Shown: piece after piece, positions 26,140-35,361 of the stretch
Layout of the letters: the number at the start of each line of letters is the position of its first letter
Position numbering within the stretch: the first letter of the stretch is position 1
Position numbers and translations under genes: made by a program
DNA from: an uncultured Candidatus Poseidoniales archaeon
GTDB taxonomy: Archaea; Thermoplasmatota; Poseidoniia; Poseidoniales; Thalassarchaeaceae
Length of the DNA: 64,000 nt
Reading direction: 5' to 3'
NCBI GenBank assembly: GCA_902625325.1
Contig: CACOAW010000003.1
Coordinates: 83,097 to 147,096 of the forward strand
The notes under the pieces: generated by a model
The model's database searches: none
Told to the model about the DNA's origin: nothing
Seen by the model: the letters and a program-made list of their open reading frames with translations, nothing else

Positions 26140-29100
26140 CTATCTGTCAAGAAGCCTTCTGAGCCTCTCGTCGTACTCGTCCCCCTCTTCTGTTTTGCTC
26201 TGAACGACTTCTACCTCGTCATCATCATTTGATTCGGGCTCTACAACTCCTTCGGGCTCATTTTCCTCAATCAAGGGCGCGGATCGCTTCTCAGCAATCT
26301 TCTCGTCTATTGCGGCCTGGGCCATCTGCATCATCCTCTCAGACTCCCGGCGGTTGCTCAATATCCAAGACAAACCTAGGTAAGTGCCAACTACAAGAAT
26401 AGCAGCAAGGAGTCCCGTCCCCAGCTCGTCGACTCTGTCCTCTAGGGAAGAGCCTCCACTGAGTACTATTGTTTTCTGATCATCACTTGGATCTGAATCG
26501 ATATCCCATGGGAATGAGCAGCGAATGGTTATGACAAGTTCTGTTGAGTCCTCTACATCGGGCCGATCGAATTTGGGAGCGGGCACGAAGGCCTGGGTCA
26601 TATCGACAATATGCTCAGAATAGTGGCTCCCAGAACTTCCTTCAGCACTAAGGGAGATTATACAATCTGCATCGGATAGTAGATTTTCGTTGAGTCTCTT
26701 TGTAGGGACGCTGACCTGCTGCCCTGCACCCTCTCCGACCAATTCAACTGCTCCGATTCCCACGTTCCAGTCGTTCCTCCTAACATCAAACTCTCTCTCA
26801 AAATCTCCAATCAACACTCCCTTCTCGTTTAGAATCCTGATTACCACGCTCCTTTCCCCTGGTAGGGGTTTCCATTCGGATCCACTCAGGTTTATGTCCT
26901 GAGCAGACTCATTTGACTCGAGACTACCGTAGAAGTAATCTAGGACAGAACCCTCATCCGAAATCAGTAGTATCTGGAAATCAAAGCCCATGGTTCCGTT
27001 CCCTACAGAGCACGTAGCCCCGATGTCGTCGAAATCCCCTGTTATGGAACATAAGACCACTCTGGATTCGGAATACTCTGAGGATAGGAAATAACCCAGT
27101 TCCTCCCCTTCTATGGACAGCGTTCCATTGGTTGACTCATCAATTGGCAGCAACCAACCCATCTCGCTCCACTCTAGTCTATTGCCACCGTCAAGAACTT
27201 CGGTACTTTCGAAAGTTCCATGGATGTTTATGATGGCGTCATCCCCCCTCTGAGCAAATATGTAGGGCGAGCTAGCCCAGGAGAACTCGGAATAGTGTAC
27301 CTCAAGCACGATTTCTCTTTCATTACCACTCGCATCTTCTGCTACTATCCTAACTGTCTCGGAGGGTCCAGTCCAACCTTCTTGAGGAACCAGATTAACT
27401 GGAATCCCTCTTTGTTCCCCCAGTGCGAGTACAATTTGCGTACTCTCACTAGCATCCCATCCATCTGGGACTCCTTCTATGCGGAAGTCGATGGTCGTAG
27501 GTGAATTTCCTGTGTTTGATACCATAACGGGAGGTCGACCCCCATGACTGGAAACCGCCCAAGAACCATGAGACTCGATAGAGAAGTTCTGGACCGCAGA
27601 TACTCTAAGTGGCATGGTAATCTCTGTCAAACCAGCAGAATCGCCATCTCTAACTCTCACATGTAACTCCACAGATCTTCCAGGGCTAGCGGTTTTTGAT
27701 GGTGTTACGTTGATTTCCAGAGTTGTAGAATCTCCTGGAACCACTTCGGGAAGTTGGGGTAAATCTTCGATTAGCCATCCTTTTTGTCCGGTGATGTAAG
27801 TTGAAACGAATGGTGTGCTAGGATTGTTCCCCATCTGCATAATCTCTAATTGGATGGTAGATCCCCCGGAATCTATCTCCAAATCAGATATTGAAGAAGA
27901 CACCCCCCAACCCGGAACTCTGGTAACCTCGACCATGAAATGGAACTCCAAAATCGCCTCATCTCTAGCCATACCAGTAACATCTACTCTCATAATAGAG
28001 CCATTCCACGAATCCTCGGGTGCCTCAAGATGTATTTCCAGAGATACAGATTCGTTAACTTCCACTCCCTCAATCGAGCTCCCGTTGGCAATCCATCCTT
28101 CTGATGAATCCGAACCCAACGGGAAAATCTGAGTGCCCAAATCTAGAGATATGTCATCAACTAGGTTCCCTGTGTTTGTTGCATTAATCGATATAGCCCT
28201 CTCTTCTCCGGGTTCTAGGAATATTCTCGTTCCGTTGATATCTTCTCCGTCACGAATCAAGTCGAAGCCCCACCTATGGTCTTGCCTTACTTCGAAAACA
28301 ATCACCTCATGGGAGTTAACTGACATGTTCCCCTGTGAAGTCATGGTGAAAGATACCGCAATTGGCACCCTAGCGGGGGTGCTCTCTGGCAGCGTGACGC
28401 TAAGTGGGACGGTTCTAAGACTCCCTGCTCCGAGGAGAACTGGGTTGCTGGAAAATGATACAATAATACCAGGGTCAGAAGTCATATTCTCGTCGAGTAA
28501 GATTTCGTGAGAAAGGATGTATGAGTCATCTCCGTTACCCAGATTTTCGAGCTTCAGCACCACTAGGTTGGACTCTTCCACCTCAACGACGTAAGGTTGC
28601 ATTGTAGGGGAGTTGACATCCATTCCCGCCCTATGGATTTGCAATACCTCTATGGAAATAGACAATGGCGACTCAGACACTCCCGAACCATCGTCTTCGA
28701 AGAGATGGAAAGACGGCCTGGCATCATCTGGAAGGTCCAATGTGAGTGAACCAATTGCCCTGGTCCCGGAATCTCCGGTGATAGATATTACGTCGCCCGA
28801 GACCGATACTTGCCCGGACCCGCTCCAATCCCACCCTTGGATTGACATTCCGGAATCGGATAAAGACCAATTCATGCCCCCAACTCCCTCTGGGATGTCG
28901 GCTGAGATTTCCCAGGTTAGCCCTTGTTCAGGTACCGATCTTATGTGGCTGGGATTCATTACTGATCTGGAAGAGATAAATTCCAACTGAACTTGACTGC
29001 ACTCCTGCTCTTCCCCCGATCCAACACACATGCTCAGAGGGGTGGTTACGGACTCTCCGGGTGCTGTTCCGGATGGTACTGGGAGTCTGGCAGTCACCTC

Positions 29101-31770
29101 CCTCTCCTCTCCCGGGCCGAGAGTCAGGGCACTTATCTCATATCCAGAGGAATCGAAAATTCTCAGATCTGAGCCCCATTCGGTTCCGTCCCAGGATATG
29201 GCGATCTGATTCTCCTCAGCGTTCCCGACATTCTCTATCAGTAACCACGCCCTGGCATCTTCTGATACAAGTCCAAAACCAGTACTCTGTGTAGTCCCGT
29301 CTGGACCTCTTATCGATAGGCCTCTGGTTCTGTTAGCCTCTATTGGGAGATTTGCATAAATCTCCTCTTCGCCTCCATCACGCGTAAGGGTTAGTCCTAG
29401 GAAACCTGCATCTGAACCCAGTGCTTCCGAGGGGGCGATAATTCTCAGCGAGGGGGTCCAGACCTGTCCGACACCAATTTCGATAGAACGAATCCCGCCA
29501 GGTGTTTCGTCTTCCCAAGTCCATCCATTAGGTAACGAGGTACTATCAACATCAAGCGTCCAAGTCCCCGCCAACCTTCCCGTCGACCGGACTCCGAATC
29601 GCGCATCTCTATCCCCTCCCGGATCGACTCTGATTGGTTCGGTGGGAATCTCGAAAGTCGCATTGAATGTTGGGATTATCGAAAGAGTCCTAACCTGTTT
29701 GTCGTTGTCGAACCTTGTTTGACTCAAGTTACGATATTGGTCAACAATCAATTCGAAGGTATGCTCGCCAAGATCACCGCTCCACTCTACATTGAAGGAG
29801 GCGAATGAACCTGAACCTGTTGGATCTACTGGATTTAGAACTTCAATGCCCTCTCCGCCAATCTTTTCTCCATTGGCAAATATTGCAACATCCACTACCT
29901 CTTCAGTATCTGCAGTTCCAGCATTTTCGATGTAAACAGTGACAGTTACTTCTTCACCGGGATCGGGAGAACTGGGATTGAACTCTATCCCCCTTCCATC
30001 GGTTATCGGCCTAACGTCGGGCATTGCCATAGATACTACCATGCTGCCCAATACAATGTCCGCCGTGGCATCGCCATCTACATCGGCGATGGCAGGAGAG
30101 GACCATGTCCTGTGCGACAACTCGACATCATCTGACCATTCAGAATTAATACCCGCTGAAGAACCACTTGATCCATCGAATGCCCAAAGCGATCTGCCAT
30201 AAGAGACTAGGAGCTCTGGCTCGTCTTCTAAATCTATATTCATCCAAATAGGGGCCGCAACTGCAATCTCGTCATTGGGATTGCCGCTGCTTTGCTCTAG
30301 GTCCTGAACCCACTCCTGATTTGGCACAGTCCCGCCTACGTCATGACACCCTGCTGCACCTTGTCTATCTGTTGTAGTCTGCCACCATGTGTTCCAACAC
30401 ACTCTGTCATGCATCCCATCTCCATCTGTGTCAATAGCCGTAGGGGGGGCATCGGCAAATCCATTTGATGCCTCGAATTCCCATAATTGCGACCCATCTG
30501 AAATTTCTATTCCTCTGAATTCAGCTCCATCTACAGCACTTGAACCATCTGCGTCACTGGGTATTGTGATTATAATCTCAGGATCGGAATCAGAGTCAAG
30601 ATTAGCTATGATGGGGCCTGGCAATCTTACATGAGGTGAATTTGTATCCCCATCCAGGTTGTTCAATGATAAACCGCCTTGCCAAATCGAACTACCGGTT
30701 TCAGAGTCTATCTTCCAAACCCACATCCCTCCATTGTTCGCCTCGATGGTCGTCAGTAGAACATATCCGGTGTCATCATCAACCTGTGCGAAGGCGGGGT
30801 CAGATGGGTGGCTTCCTTTAGTTAGAGAAACTTGCCATAGAGTGTTCGGTGATCCGCTGGTTTGCAACGGTAGAGCGAGTACTACGGGATCCTCGGATAT
30901 CTCGTCTAGAGCAGCGATTACCAATTCCGCATTACCGTCAAGGTCTAGATCAGCAAGAAGGGGCTGGGTTGTCGGCTTGTGGCCCCCTAAAATTCCACTT
31001 GTATACGGTCCTTCTTCACTGCTAATCATCAAAGACTCGTCACTCCAGGTCCAAAGCAGGTCTTCTGAGTGGCCCGAGTGATCCCATCCAGTTACCGAGC
31101 AGAACATTCTAGGGGACCAGACATCCACATACAACGATCCCCCTGCATCATAAGCTACTACTATCTCAGGACTACCGTCTTCATCGATGTCTACCACGAC
31201 TGGGGAAGCCTTGACTTTCTCAGTTACTCCAAGATCTACCTGCCAAGCTAGTTCGGCGTCCTCTCCTTCTATCAGTCTTAGCATGCTGTGCTCGGATCCA
31301 GAAACGTCTACGCTTTGAACTAAAATGGTGAACAGCGATCTGCCTCCGCACCTCTCCTCCGCACCTGGACCAATCTCTATTGAACCACTCATTTCTGCAA
31401 TTGGAGTAGCCAGTGAGTCTGTACCGATTGAGTATGAACCAAATTCCCAGTTAATCGCTGGCTTAACCACTGACATAAGTGAACTGGAATTAATGGGATC
31501 TCCATATCCGGCACCGCCATCTGGGGAATGATTCGGGACATCCGCTATCCTAGTTGCTGTTCTACCCGACTGAGGCCAGGGCTGGCCTCCATCTATCCAG
31601 GTCGAATCCAACTCTTCCTGCGTGTTCATCTTGATATCAATGCCATCTCTCAAGGAATGTATCTCCATACCCATGTCAATAGACGCGAGCGGAACGGATA
31701 TCATCATAGCAATTACAAGCCCCGATGTAATTCCTCGCCGGGAAGGCCTGTTCAAGCTAGCCGCTGTCAT
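26140..31770 (-). CDS. Giant surface protein: FG-GAP propeller, CARDB and NEW3-like domains, C-terminal TM and acidic tail
   Basis: From ATG 31770 (31824 is an alternative with an unlikely Cys-rich lead) the product is about 1876 aa. A signal-anchor (GLVIAMMISVPLAS) is followed by an FG-GAP/VCBS propeller with Asp-rich loops DIDEDGSPEIVVAYD, DLDLDGNAELVIAALDE, NLDSDSDPEIIITIP and DVDGDATADIVLGS (about residues 150-590). A CARDB-type domain (EEVTVTVYIENAGTADTEEV) follows, then repeated NEW3-like modules marked by 'NxGN' (LENLGNGDDSYIL, NTGNLVDDISLDL, NTGNSPTTIDFRI). A TM (LGTGLLAAILVVGTYLGLSW) and a charged cytoplasmic tail of about 80 residues end it. Likely adhesion or substrate capture at the cell surface; exact ligand unknown. 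Confidence 0.9.
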   Translation of the reverse strand: MTAASLNRPSRRGITSGLVIAMMISVPLASIDMGMEIHSLRDGIDIKMNTQEELDSTWIDGGQPWPQSGRTATRIADVPNHSPDGGAGYGDPINSSSLMSVVKPAINWEFGSYSIGTDSLATPIAEMSGSIEIGPGAEERCGGRSLFTILVQSVDVSGSEHSMLRLIEGEDAELAWQVDLGVTEKVKASPVVVDIDEDGSPEIVVAYDAGGSLYVDVWSPRMFCSVTGWDHSGHSEDLLWTWSDESLMISSEEGPYTSGILGGHKPTTQPLLADLDLDGNAELVIAALDEISEDPVVLALPLQTSGSPNTLWQVSLTKGSHPSDPAFAQVDDDTGYVLLTTIEANNGGMWVWKIDSETGSSIWQGGLSLNNLDGDTNSPHVRLPGPIIANLDSDSDPEIIITIPSDADGSSAVDGAEFRGIEISDGSQLWEFEASNGFADAPPTAIDTDGDGMHDRVCWNTWWQTTTDRQGAAGCHDVGGTVPNQEWVQDLEQSSGNPNDEIAVAAPIWMNIDLEDEPELLVSYGRSLWAFDGSSGSSAGINSEWSDDVELSHRTWSSPAIADVDGDATADIVLGSMVVSMAMPDVRPITDGRGIEFNPSSPDPGEEVTVTVYIENAGTADTEEVVDVAIFANGEKIGGEGIEVLNPVDPTGSGSFASFNVEWSGDLGEHTFELIVDQYRNLSQTRFDNDKQVRTLSIIPTFNATFEIPTEPIRVDPGGDRDARFGVRSTGRLAGTWTLDVDSTSLPNGWTWEDETPGGIRSIEIGVGQVWTPSLRIIAPSEALGSDAGFLGLTLTRDGGEEEIYANLPIEANRTRGLSIRGPDGTTQSTGFGLVSEDARAWLLIENVGNAEENQIAISWDGTEWGSDLRIFDSSGYEISALTLGPGEEREVTARLPVPSGTAPGESVTTPLSMCVGSGEEQECSQVQLEFISSRSVMNPSHIRSVPEQGLTWEISADIPEGVGGMNWSLSDSGMSIQGWDWSGSGQVSVSGDVISITGDSGTRAIGSLTLDLPDDARPSFHLFEDDGSGVSESPLSISIEVLQIHRAGMDVNSPTMQPYVVEVEESNLVVLKLENLGNGDDSYILSHEILLDENMTSDPGIIVSFSSNPVLLGAGSLRTVPLSVTLPESTPARVPIAVSFTMTSQGNMSVNSHEVIVFEVRQDHRWGFDLIRDGEDINGTRIFLEPGEERAISINATNTGNLVDDISLDLGTQIFPLGSDSSEGWIANGSSIEGVEVNESVSLEIHLEAPEDSWNGSIMRVDVTGMARDEAILEFHFMVEVTRVPGWGVSSSISDLEIDSGGSTIQLEIMQMGNNPSTPFVSTYITGQKGWLIEDLPQLPEVVPGDSTTLEINVTPSKTASPGRSVELHVRVRDGDSAGLTEITMPLRVSAVQNFSIESHGSWAVSSHGGRPPVMVSNTGNSPTTIDFRIEGVPDGWDASESTQIVLALGEQRGIPVNLVPQEGWTGPSETVRIVAEDASGNEREIVLEVHYSEFSWASSPYIFAQRGDDAIINIHGTFESTEVLDGGNRLEWSEMGWLLPIDESTNGTLSIEGEELGYFLSSEYSESRVVLCSITGDFDDIGATCSVGNGTMGFDFQILLISDEGSVLDYFYGSLESNESAQDINLSGSEWKPLPGERSVVIRILNEKGVLIGDFEREFDVRRNDWNVGIGAVELVGEGAGQQVSVPTKRLNENLLSDADCIISLSAEGSSGSHYSEHIVDMTQAFVPAPKFDRPDVEDSTELVITIRCSFPWDIDSDPSDDQKTIVLSGGSSLEDRVDELGTGLLAAILVVGTYLGLSWILSNRRESERMMQMAQAAIDEKIAEKRSAPLIEENEPEGVVEPESNDDDEVEVVQSKTEEGDEYDERLRRLLDR

Positions 31771-31882
31771 CAGAATCGGATATGCGTTTCCGAATCCACT
31801 TGAACATTCGCACAAAACGCACATTCAGACCTACGGTCTGATGATTAATCGAGGTAGCCGAACTCCCAAACCAATCCGTTGT

Positions 31883-31890
31883 GCTTATAC
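31883..31890 (+). promoter_or_regulatory. TATA-like box upstream of the rpo7 operon
   Basis: gcttatac sits about 25 bp before 31912, where a predicted structured leader begins, and 119 bp before the rpo7 ATG. The spacing suits an archaeal promoter with a leadered transcript. The divergent giant-gene promoter would lie on the other side. Confidence 0.4.
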
Positions 31891-31911
31891 AGGAGGGGTC
31901 GGTCGCCGGGT

Positions 31912-32008
31912 CGCACGGACCTCTCCTCCAGAGGCATGGCCGATGAGGGACGGGAGGCGACTCCCCCCTCCGTCCGGCTTCGGGAAGGTCCGCGTTGGTG
32001 GAAAAGAA
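31912..32008 (+). ncRNA. Predicted structured leader RNA of the rpo7-spt4-rps24e-rps27ae operon
   Basis: A perfect 7-bp long-range stem (CGGACCT 31916-31922 with AGGTCCG 31986-31992) encloses a 9-bp inner stem with one bulged G (GGACGGGAGG 31948-31957 with CCTCCGTCC 31967-31975) and a small CCG-GCTT-CGG hairpin (31974-31983). The segment is GC-rich compared with its surroundings, lies directly downstream of a TATA-like box, and ends at a GGTGG ribosome site 7 bp before ATG 32009. It could be a regulatory leader or a separate small RNA. This is by-eye folding. Confidence 0.35.
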
Positions 32009-32563
32009 ATGTATACCCTTGAGACAAGAGAGTCAACTATCAGAATCCCTGCTGAATATATCAGAAAGGGCAGGAGGCTTGAGGATCACATAGACGAGTT
32101 GGCTCATGACGCATTTGAGTGTAGATTTGACGAGGATGAGGATTTCACCCTACTGACGTTCGATCACGAAGCAGTCGGCAGGGGTAAGATAATTCACGGT
32201 GACGGTGCGATTTATCAGAATGTCCGTTTCAAGGCTCTAGTTTTCACAATGGACAACAATGAGGTAATCGACGGGGCTGTTTCCGAGGTGTCAGAGTACG
32301 GTGCCTTCGTGAGGATTGGCCCAATGGAGGCACTCCTTCACAAGTCACAGATTCTTGATGAACCCGTACAGGTTAATCTAGGCGGCGATGCGGCTAGAAT
32401 TGAGGGGCAACAGAGTGGCCGGTCTCTGGTCATGGGATCATCTGTTCGGGCCAGAATTGTTTCTAAGTCGATCAATCATAACGACCCCCGTTCTAGCAAG
32501 ATTGGATTGAATTGCAAAATGGACGGCCTGGGGGGATTCGATTGGCCCAAGGGAGATGAATAA
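32009..32563 (+). CDS. rpoE1: DNA-directed RNA polymerase subunit E' (Rpo7/RPB7)
   Basis: Rpo7 forms the polymerase stalk with Rpo4 and helps open-complex formation. The start MYTLETRESTIRIP matches RPB7 proteins, with the tip domain followed by an S1/OB domain (DGAVSEVSEYGAFVRIGPME). The length of 184 aa is standard. The frame is open for 387 bp upstream, but those codons match nothing in RPB7 and cross the leader RNA; ATG 32009 with GGTGG is the right start. It heads a conserved archaeal cluster with spt4 and two ribosomal protein genes. Confidence 0.97.
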   Translation: MYTLETRESTIRIPAEYIRKGRRLEDHIDELAHDAFECRFDEDEDFTLLTFDHEAVGRGKIIHGDGAIYQNVRFKALVFTMDNNEVIDGAVSEVSEYGAFVRIGPMEALLHKSQILDEPVQVNLGGDAARIEGQQSGRSLVMGSSVRARIVSKSINHNDPRSSKIGLNCKMDGLGGFDWPKGDE

Positions 32564-32564
32564 A

Positions 32565-32783
32565 ATGGCGAAGCAACCATTTGCATGTGGGGAGTGCAAT
32601 ATGATTCTACCAGATCCTGAGAAGAAGTCAGATCCACCACAATGTAGCCATTGCCCTAGCGCGCCAGTTACAACAGACTGGCAAGGCTTTGTCGTAATTA
32701 TGCATCCAGACAGGTCCGAGGTCGCAAAGAGATTGCAAATAGAGAGGCCTGGAAGCTATGCACTCAAGGTAAATATCAGGTAG
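32565..32783 (+). CDS. spt4: Transcription elongation factor Spt4 (RpoE'')
   Basis: Spt4 pairs with Spt5 on elongating RNA polymerase. Four Cys make a zinc ribbon: CGEC near the N-terminus and CSHC about 20 residues later. It ends in the family's SEVAKRLQIERPGSYALKV. ATG 32565 is chosen over 32556 because GGGAGATGA precedes it and rpo7 ends at 32563. Length 72 aa is typical. It is the second gene of the rpo7 operon. Confidence 0.96.
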   Translation: MAKQPFACGECNMILPDPEKKSDPPQCSHCPSAPVTTDWQGFVVIMHPDRSEVAKRLQIERPGSYALKVNIR

Positions 32784-32791
32784 GTGGGATG

Positions 32792-33166
32792 ATGGACATA
32801 ATCAACAGGAAGGAGAACCCGGCCCTCGATCGGGTCGAACTACAATTTCAATGGGATCATTCCAACGAAGCCACTCCATCTCTTTCTCAAATGGTAGAGG
32901 CGGCTGCTAAGGCTGAGCCTGGAGCAGATAGGGACATGGTTGTAGTAAAGAACGTGAATACAAGATTTGGAATGTCCAGAACTACAGGGACAGCATTGAT
33001 TTACGGCTCGGCGGAATCAAAATCAATTGAGCCAAAGTACGTAATAGAGAGGCACAGCGCTAGGGCAGATTCCACGACTAAGGAAAACACTACTTCCGAC
33101 GAAGAGGACTCCCAACCAGAAGAGTCAGAGGGCCAACCAGAAGAGTCCGAGGAAGGTGATACTTGA
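32792..33166 (+). CDS. rps24e: Ribosomal protein S24e with an extra acidic tail
   Basis: The core (residues 1-90) matches S24e: [36 protein letters not shown], then IYGS. ATG 32792 is preferred over 32789 from its spacing to GGTGG. The C-terminal 25-30 residues are an acidic tail ([20 protein letters not shown]), an unusual addition for an rRNA-binding protein, containing a duplicated QPEESE unit. The stop overlaps the rps27ae start (TGATG). Confidence 0.95.
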   Translation: MDIINRKENPALDRVELQFQWDHSNEATPSLSQMVEAAAKAEPGADRDMVVVKNVNTRFGMSRTTGTALIYGSAESKSIEPKYVIERHSARADSTTKENTTSDEEDSQPEESEGQPEESEEGDT

Positions 33167-33351
33167 TGGCTGGATCAGGAGAGAAGTGGAAGAAATCCAA
33201 GCCATCAAAATACGAAATAGTAGACGGAGAACTGGTCAGGAAGGGAATCCCCTGTCCCCAACCTGAATGCGGTGCTGGGGTTTTTCTCGGTGAACACAGC
33301 GACAGGAAAGTATGCGGCAAGTGCGGCTACACGATCAAGTCTGACGAGTAG
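33166..33351 (+). CDS. rps27ae: Ribosomal protein S27ae
   Basis: A short zinc-ribbon 30S protein (61 aa). CPQPEC and CGKCGY supply four Cys around [11 protein letters not shown], as in archaeal S27ae. The basic N-terminus ([11 protein letters not shown]) is typical. ATG 33166 has GGTGAT upstream and overlaps the rps24e stop. The 3' end overlaps the convergent propeller gene by 17 bp. Confidence 0.95.
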   Translation: MAGSGEKWKKSKPSKYEIVDGELVRKGIPCPQPECGAGVFLGEHSDRKVCGKCGYTIKSDE

Positions 33352-34312
33352 CCCCCAACTCGCTCCATGAGCCATCGTTCGTCAGAACACTCCCATCTAT
33401 GATGGACACGCCGACGCTGTCGCGTTCGAAAATATCCACTACTTGCCCTGTAAGACTTCCATCATGCCGCCATCCAGTCCATCTCCATGAGCCTTCAATG
33501 AACTGAGCGTCCAAGACAGGAGAACCTGTCTTGTAGGTGCTGAAATCACCCTCAATTTTGTCCATCACTGCTATTGACCCCTCATGCAACATAACAAACC
33601 AACCCCCTTCTTCGGAGTAAGAAACTCCTGATATCTTATCTCCGAATTGAATTGTCCTTGAGAAAATTTCCATTCCATTGAAGGGGTCAATAACCGAGAC
33701 CCCCCCTGCTCTGGACCAAATGGATAAACCTCCAGGAAACTCTTCTATCCCTACAATCTGGTCGAATGCGAATAGGCTCGAGATATCAGGCCATCTGGGT
33801 AACATCCCCCTCCATATCTCATTAGCATCCGGGTCTATCATATACACTCCAGTTACTGTCGTGAAGACTATGTTTTCTCCCGAAACCCCTATTTTCATGG
33901 GCTCTGAATCTAGAATCCGATGCCAAATCGACATTGCAGGCTTCAAGAAATCACCATTTATTGAGCGGGTGGAGATTCTCAATTGCTCCCTGCTGGGGCC
34001 ATCCGCCCAGTCTTCGTTTAGTGGGATTGCCGCCATCCTTGCCTGCCTCAACTCTCGATCCATCCACATTCCGCACCATCTGTCTCCCACTATTGTAGAG
34101 TCGACAATGGGGGATGGAAATGGGGATACTACGGGACCAATTATCACGCCCTCTCTATCGATTTTAACCACTTCACCTCGTGTACCAGTAAGGACGTGAA
34201 AATCATCTCCTCTAGCAACTCCAGACGGTGAAAATCCTATATCTCCCGTTTCCATTGGCCTAGTTATCCAATCTCTGAATCTCCAGGCTTGCCTACTTTC
34301 CCCATCGACCAT
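33335..34312 (-). CDS. Beta-propeller-like soluble protein, unknown
   Basis: The sequence is a run of 4-strand blade-like units with D-x-x-G-x-x-x turns ([72 protein letters not shown]). There is no signal peptide or TM, so it is probably cytoplasmic. The frame opens at 34462, but its first 50 residues are antisense to the conserved N-terminus of dtdA; ATG 34312 ([10 protein letters not shown]) avoids this and gives 325 aa. The call rests on pattern; no named family is recognised. Confidence 0.75.
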   Translation of the reverse strand: MVDGESRQAWRFRDWITRPMETGDIGFSPSGVARGDDFHVLTGTRGEVVKIDREGVIIGPVVSPFPSPIVDSTIVGDRWCGMWMDRELRQARMAAIPLNEDWADGPSREQLRISTRSINGDFLKPAMSIWHRILDSEPMKIGVSGENIVFTTVTGVYMIDPDANEIWRGMLPRWPDISSLFAFDQIVGIEEFPGGLSIWSRAGGVSVIDPFNGMEIFSRTIQFGDKISGVSYSEEGGWFVMLHEGSIAVMDKIEGDFSTYKTGSPVLDAQFIEGSWRWTGWRHDGSLTGQVVDIFERDSVGVSIIDGSVLTNDGSWSELGATRQT

Positions 34313-34394
34313 TGGTACCTCGGAGAGTACTATGGGACAAGTAACTATTGAATTTGAACCCGAGAGTTTTGAACTATCCCCCTTTCCCACATCC

Positions 34395-35330
34395 GTGGGT
34401 ACCCTACTCTTATCATCAACAAAGGATATTGCTTCGATGAACATTTTATCCGAGGTGCTCAAGATTGAGGGATGGGGCGAGGAACGGGATTTTCCGCATG
34501 GTTTAGTAACTATTCATGAAGAATTCGAAGTGCAGATTCTCCTTATTGACAATCTGCATATTCTGGCGGATGGAATAGACAAAGAACACAGAGAAAGTAC
34601 GGGTTTCCCCGTCAACGAGGTCCTTGTTCTCTCCAAGCACGCCTCTGCATCCGAAGTCCCGGCACTTACTCTACACGCAATTGGAGTTCCAGGGGAAACT
34701 CCACACGGCGAGAGGGGCCGATCCGGGGGGGTCAAGGGCAAAGCGGTCCCCCCATCAACAAAATTCGGGGACATGTTCAGGATTATGAGGAAGATTGCCA
34801 TAGAAGCAAGTCTTGACAAAGAATATGATATTACGCTAGAGGCAACACACCACGGTCCGCTCTTGGATAGTCCGACCTTGTATCTTGAAATAGGATCTGA
34901 CGAGGAAAGATGGACTGACTTAAGAGCTGCGCGAGTTTGGGCACAGGCGATTTCAATCTGCTTAGGGATGTCCGAGGATGCCCAACAAAGAGAATGGCCG
35001 GGAGAGGGAGATGTCATGATAGGGCTAGGGGGCGGTCACTATGCGCCTAGGCACAAAGCAATCATTTCCGAGACAGAAGTTTGGGTAGGACATATCTTGG
35101 CGAACTATGCTATAGTCTTCGAGGACCAGGAGGGAGGCTCTCCCTCCGGCCCCTGGGAGCACTCTGTTCGCACTGCGGTGGATTCTACTAGGGCGGCATA
35201 CCCCGGAGGGAATATCTTCGCTCACCTAGACAGGAAATCCTTCAAGGGGTGGCAAAGACAAGCATTATCCTCCCTCCTTTCGGAACTAGACGTCCCGGTG
35301 AGAAGGGGAAGGGAAATCCTCCTCCCGTAA
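34395..35330 (+). CDS. dtdA: D-aminoacyl-tRNA deacylase DtdA (DTD2, archaeal type)
   Basis: DtdA hydrolyses D-amino acids mischarged on tRNA. The N-terminal strand GTLLLSSTKDIASMNIL matches the family's S-x-x-D-x-AS-x-NI, and GVPGETPHG, ATHHGPLLDSPTLYLEIGS and GLGGGHYAPRHK are diagnostic. GTG 34395 is chosen: the 21 earlier codons from 34332 have no family counterpart. It is divergent from the propeller gene with 82 bp between. The length of 311 aa is slightly long for the family. Confidence 0.93.
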   Translation: MGTLLLSSTKDIASMNILSEVLKIEGWGEERDFPHGLVTIHEEFEVQILLIDNLHILADGIDKEHRESTGFPVNEVLVLSKHASASEVPALTLHAIGVPGETPHGERGRSGGVKGKAVPPSTKFGDMFRIMRKIAIEASLDKEYDITLEATHHGPLLDSPTLYLEIGSDEERWTDLRAARVWAQAISICLGMSEDAQQREWPGEGDVMIGLGGGHYAPRHKAIISETEVWVGHILANYAIVFEDQEGGSPSGPWEHSVRTAVDSTRAAYPGGNIFAHLDRKSFKGWQRQALSSLLSELDVPVRRGREILLP

Positions 35331-35361
35331 TTGTCAAGTCTCTGGTCTACTTGAGGAGGCT

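Noticed and set aside
31622-32008. Long N-terminal extension of rpo7
   Set aside because: The frame is open by chance, is antisense to the giant gene in part, and crosses a promoter-like and structured region. RPB7 proteins begin at the MYTLETRES position.
34313-34462. Fifty extra N-terminal residues on the propeller protein
   Set aside because: They are antisense to the conserved N-terminus of dtdA; both cannot easily be real, and dtdA has a family match there.
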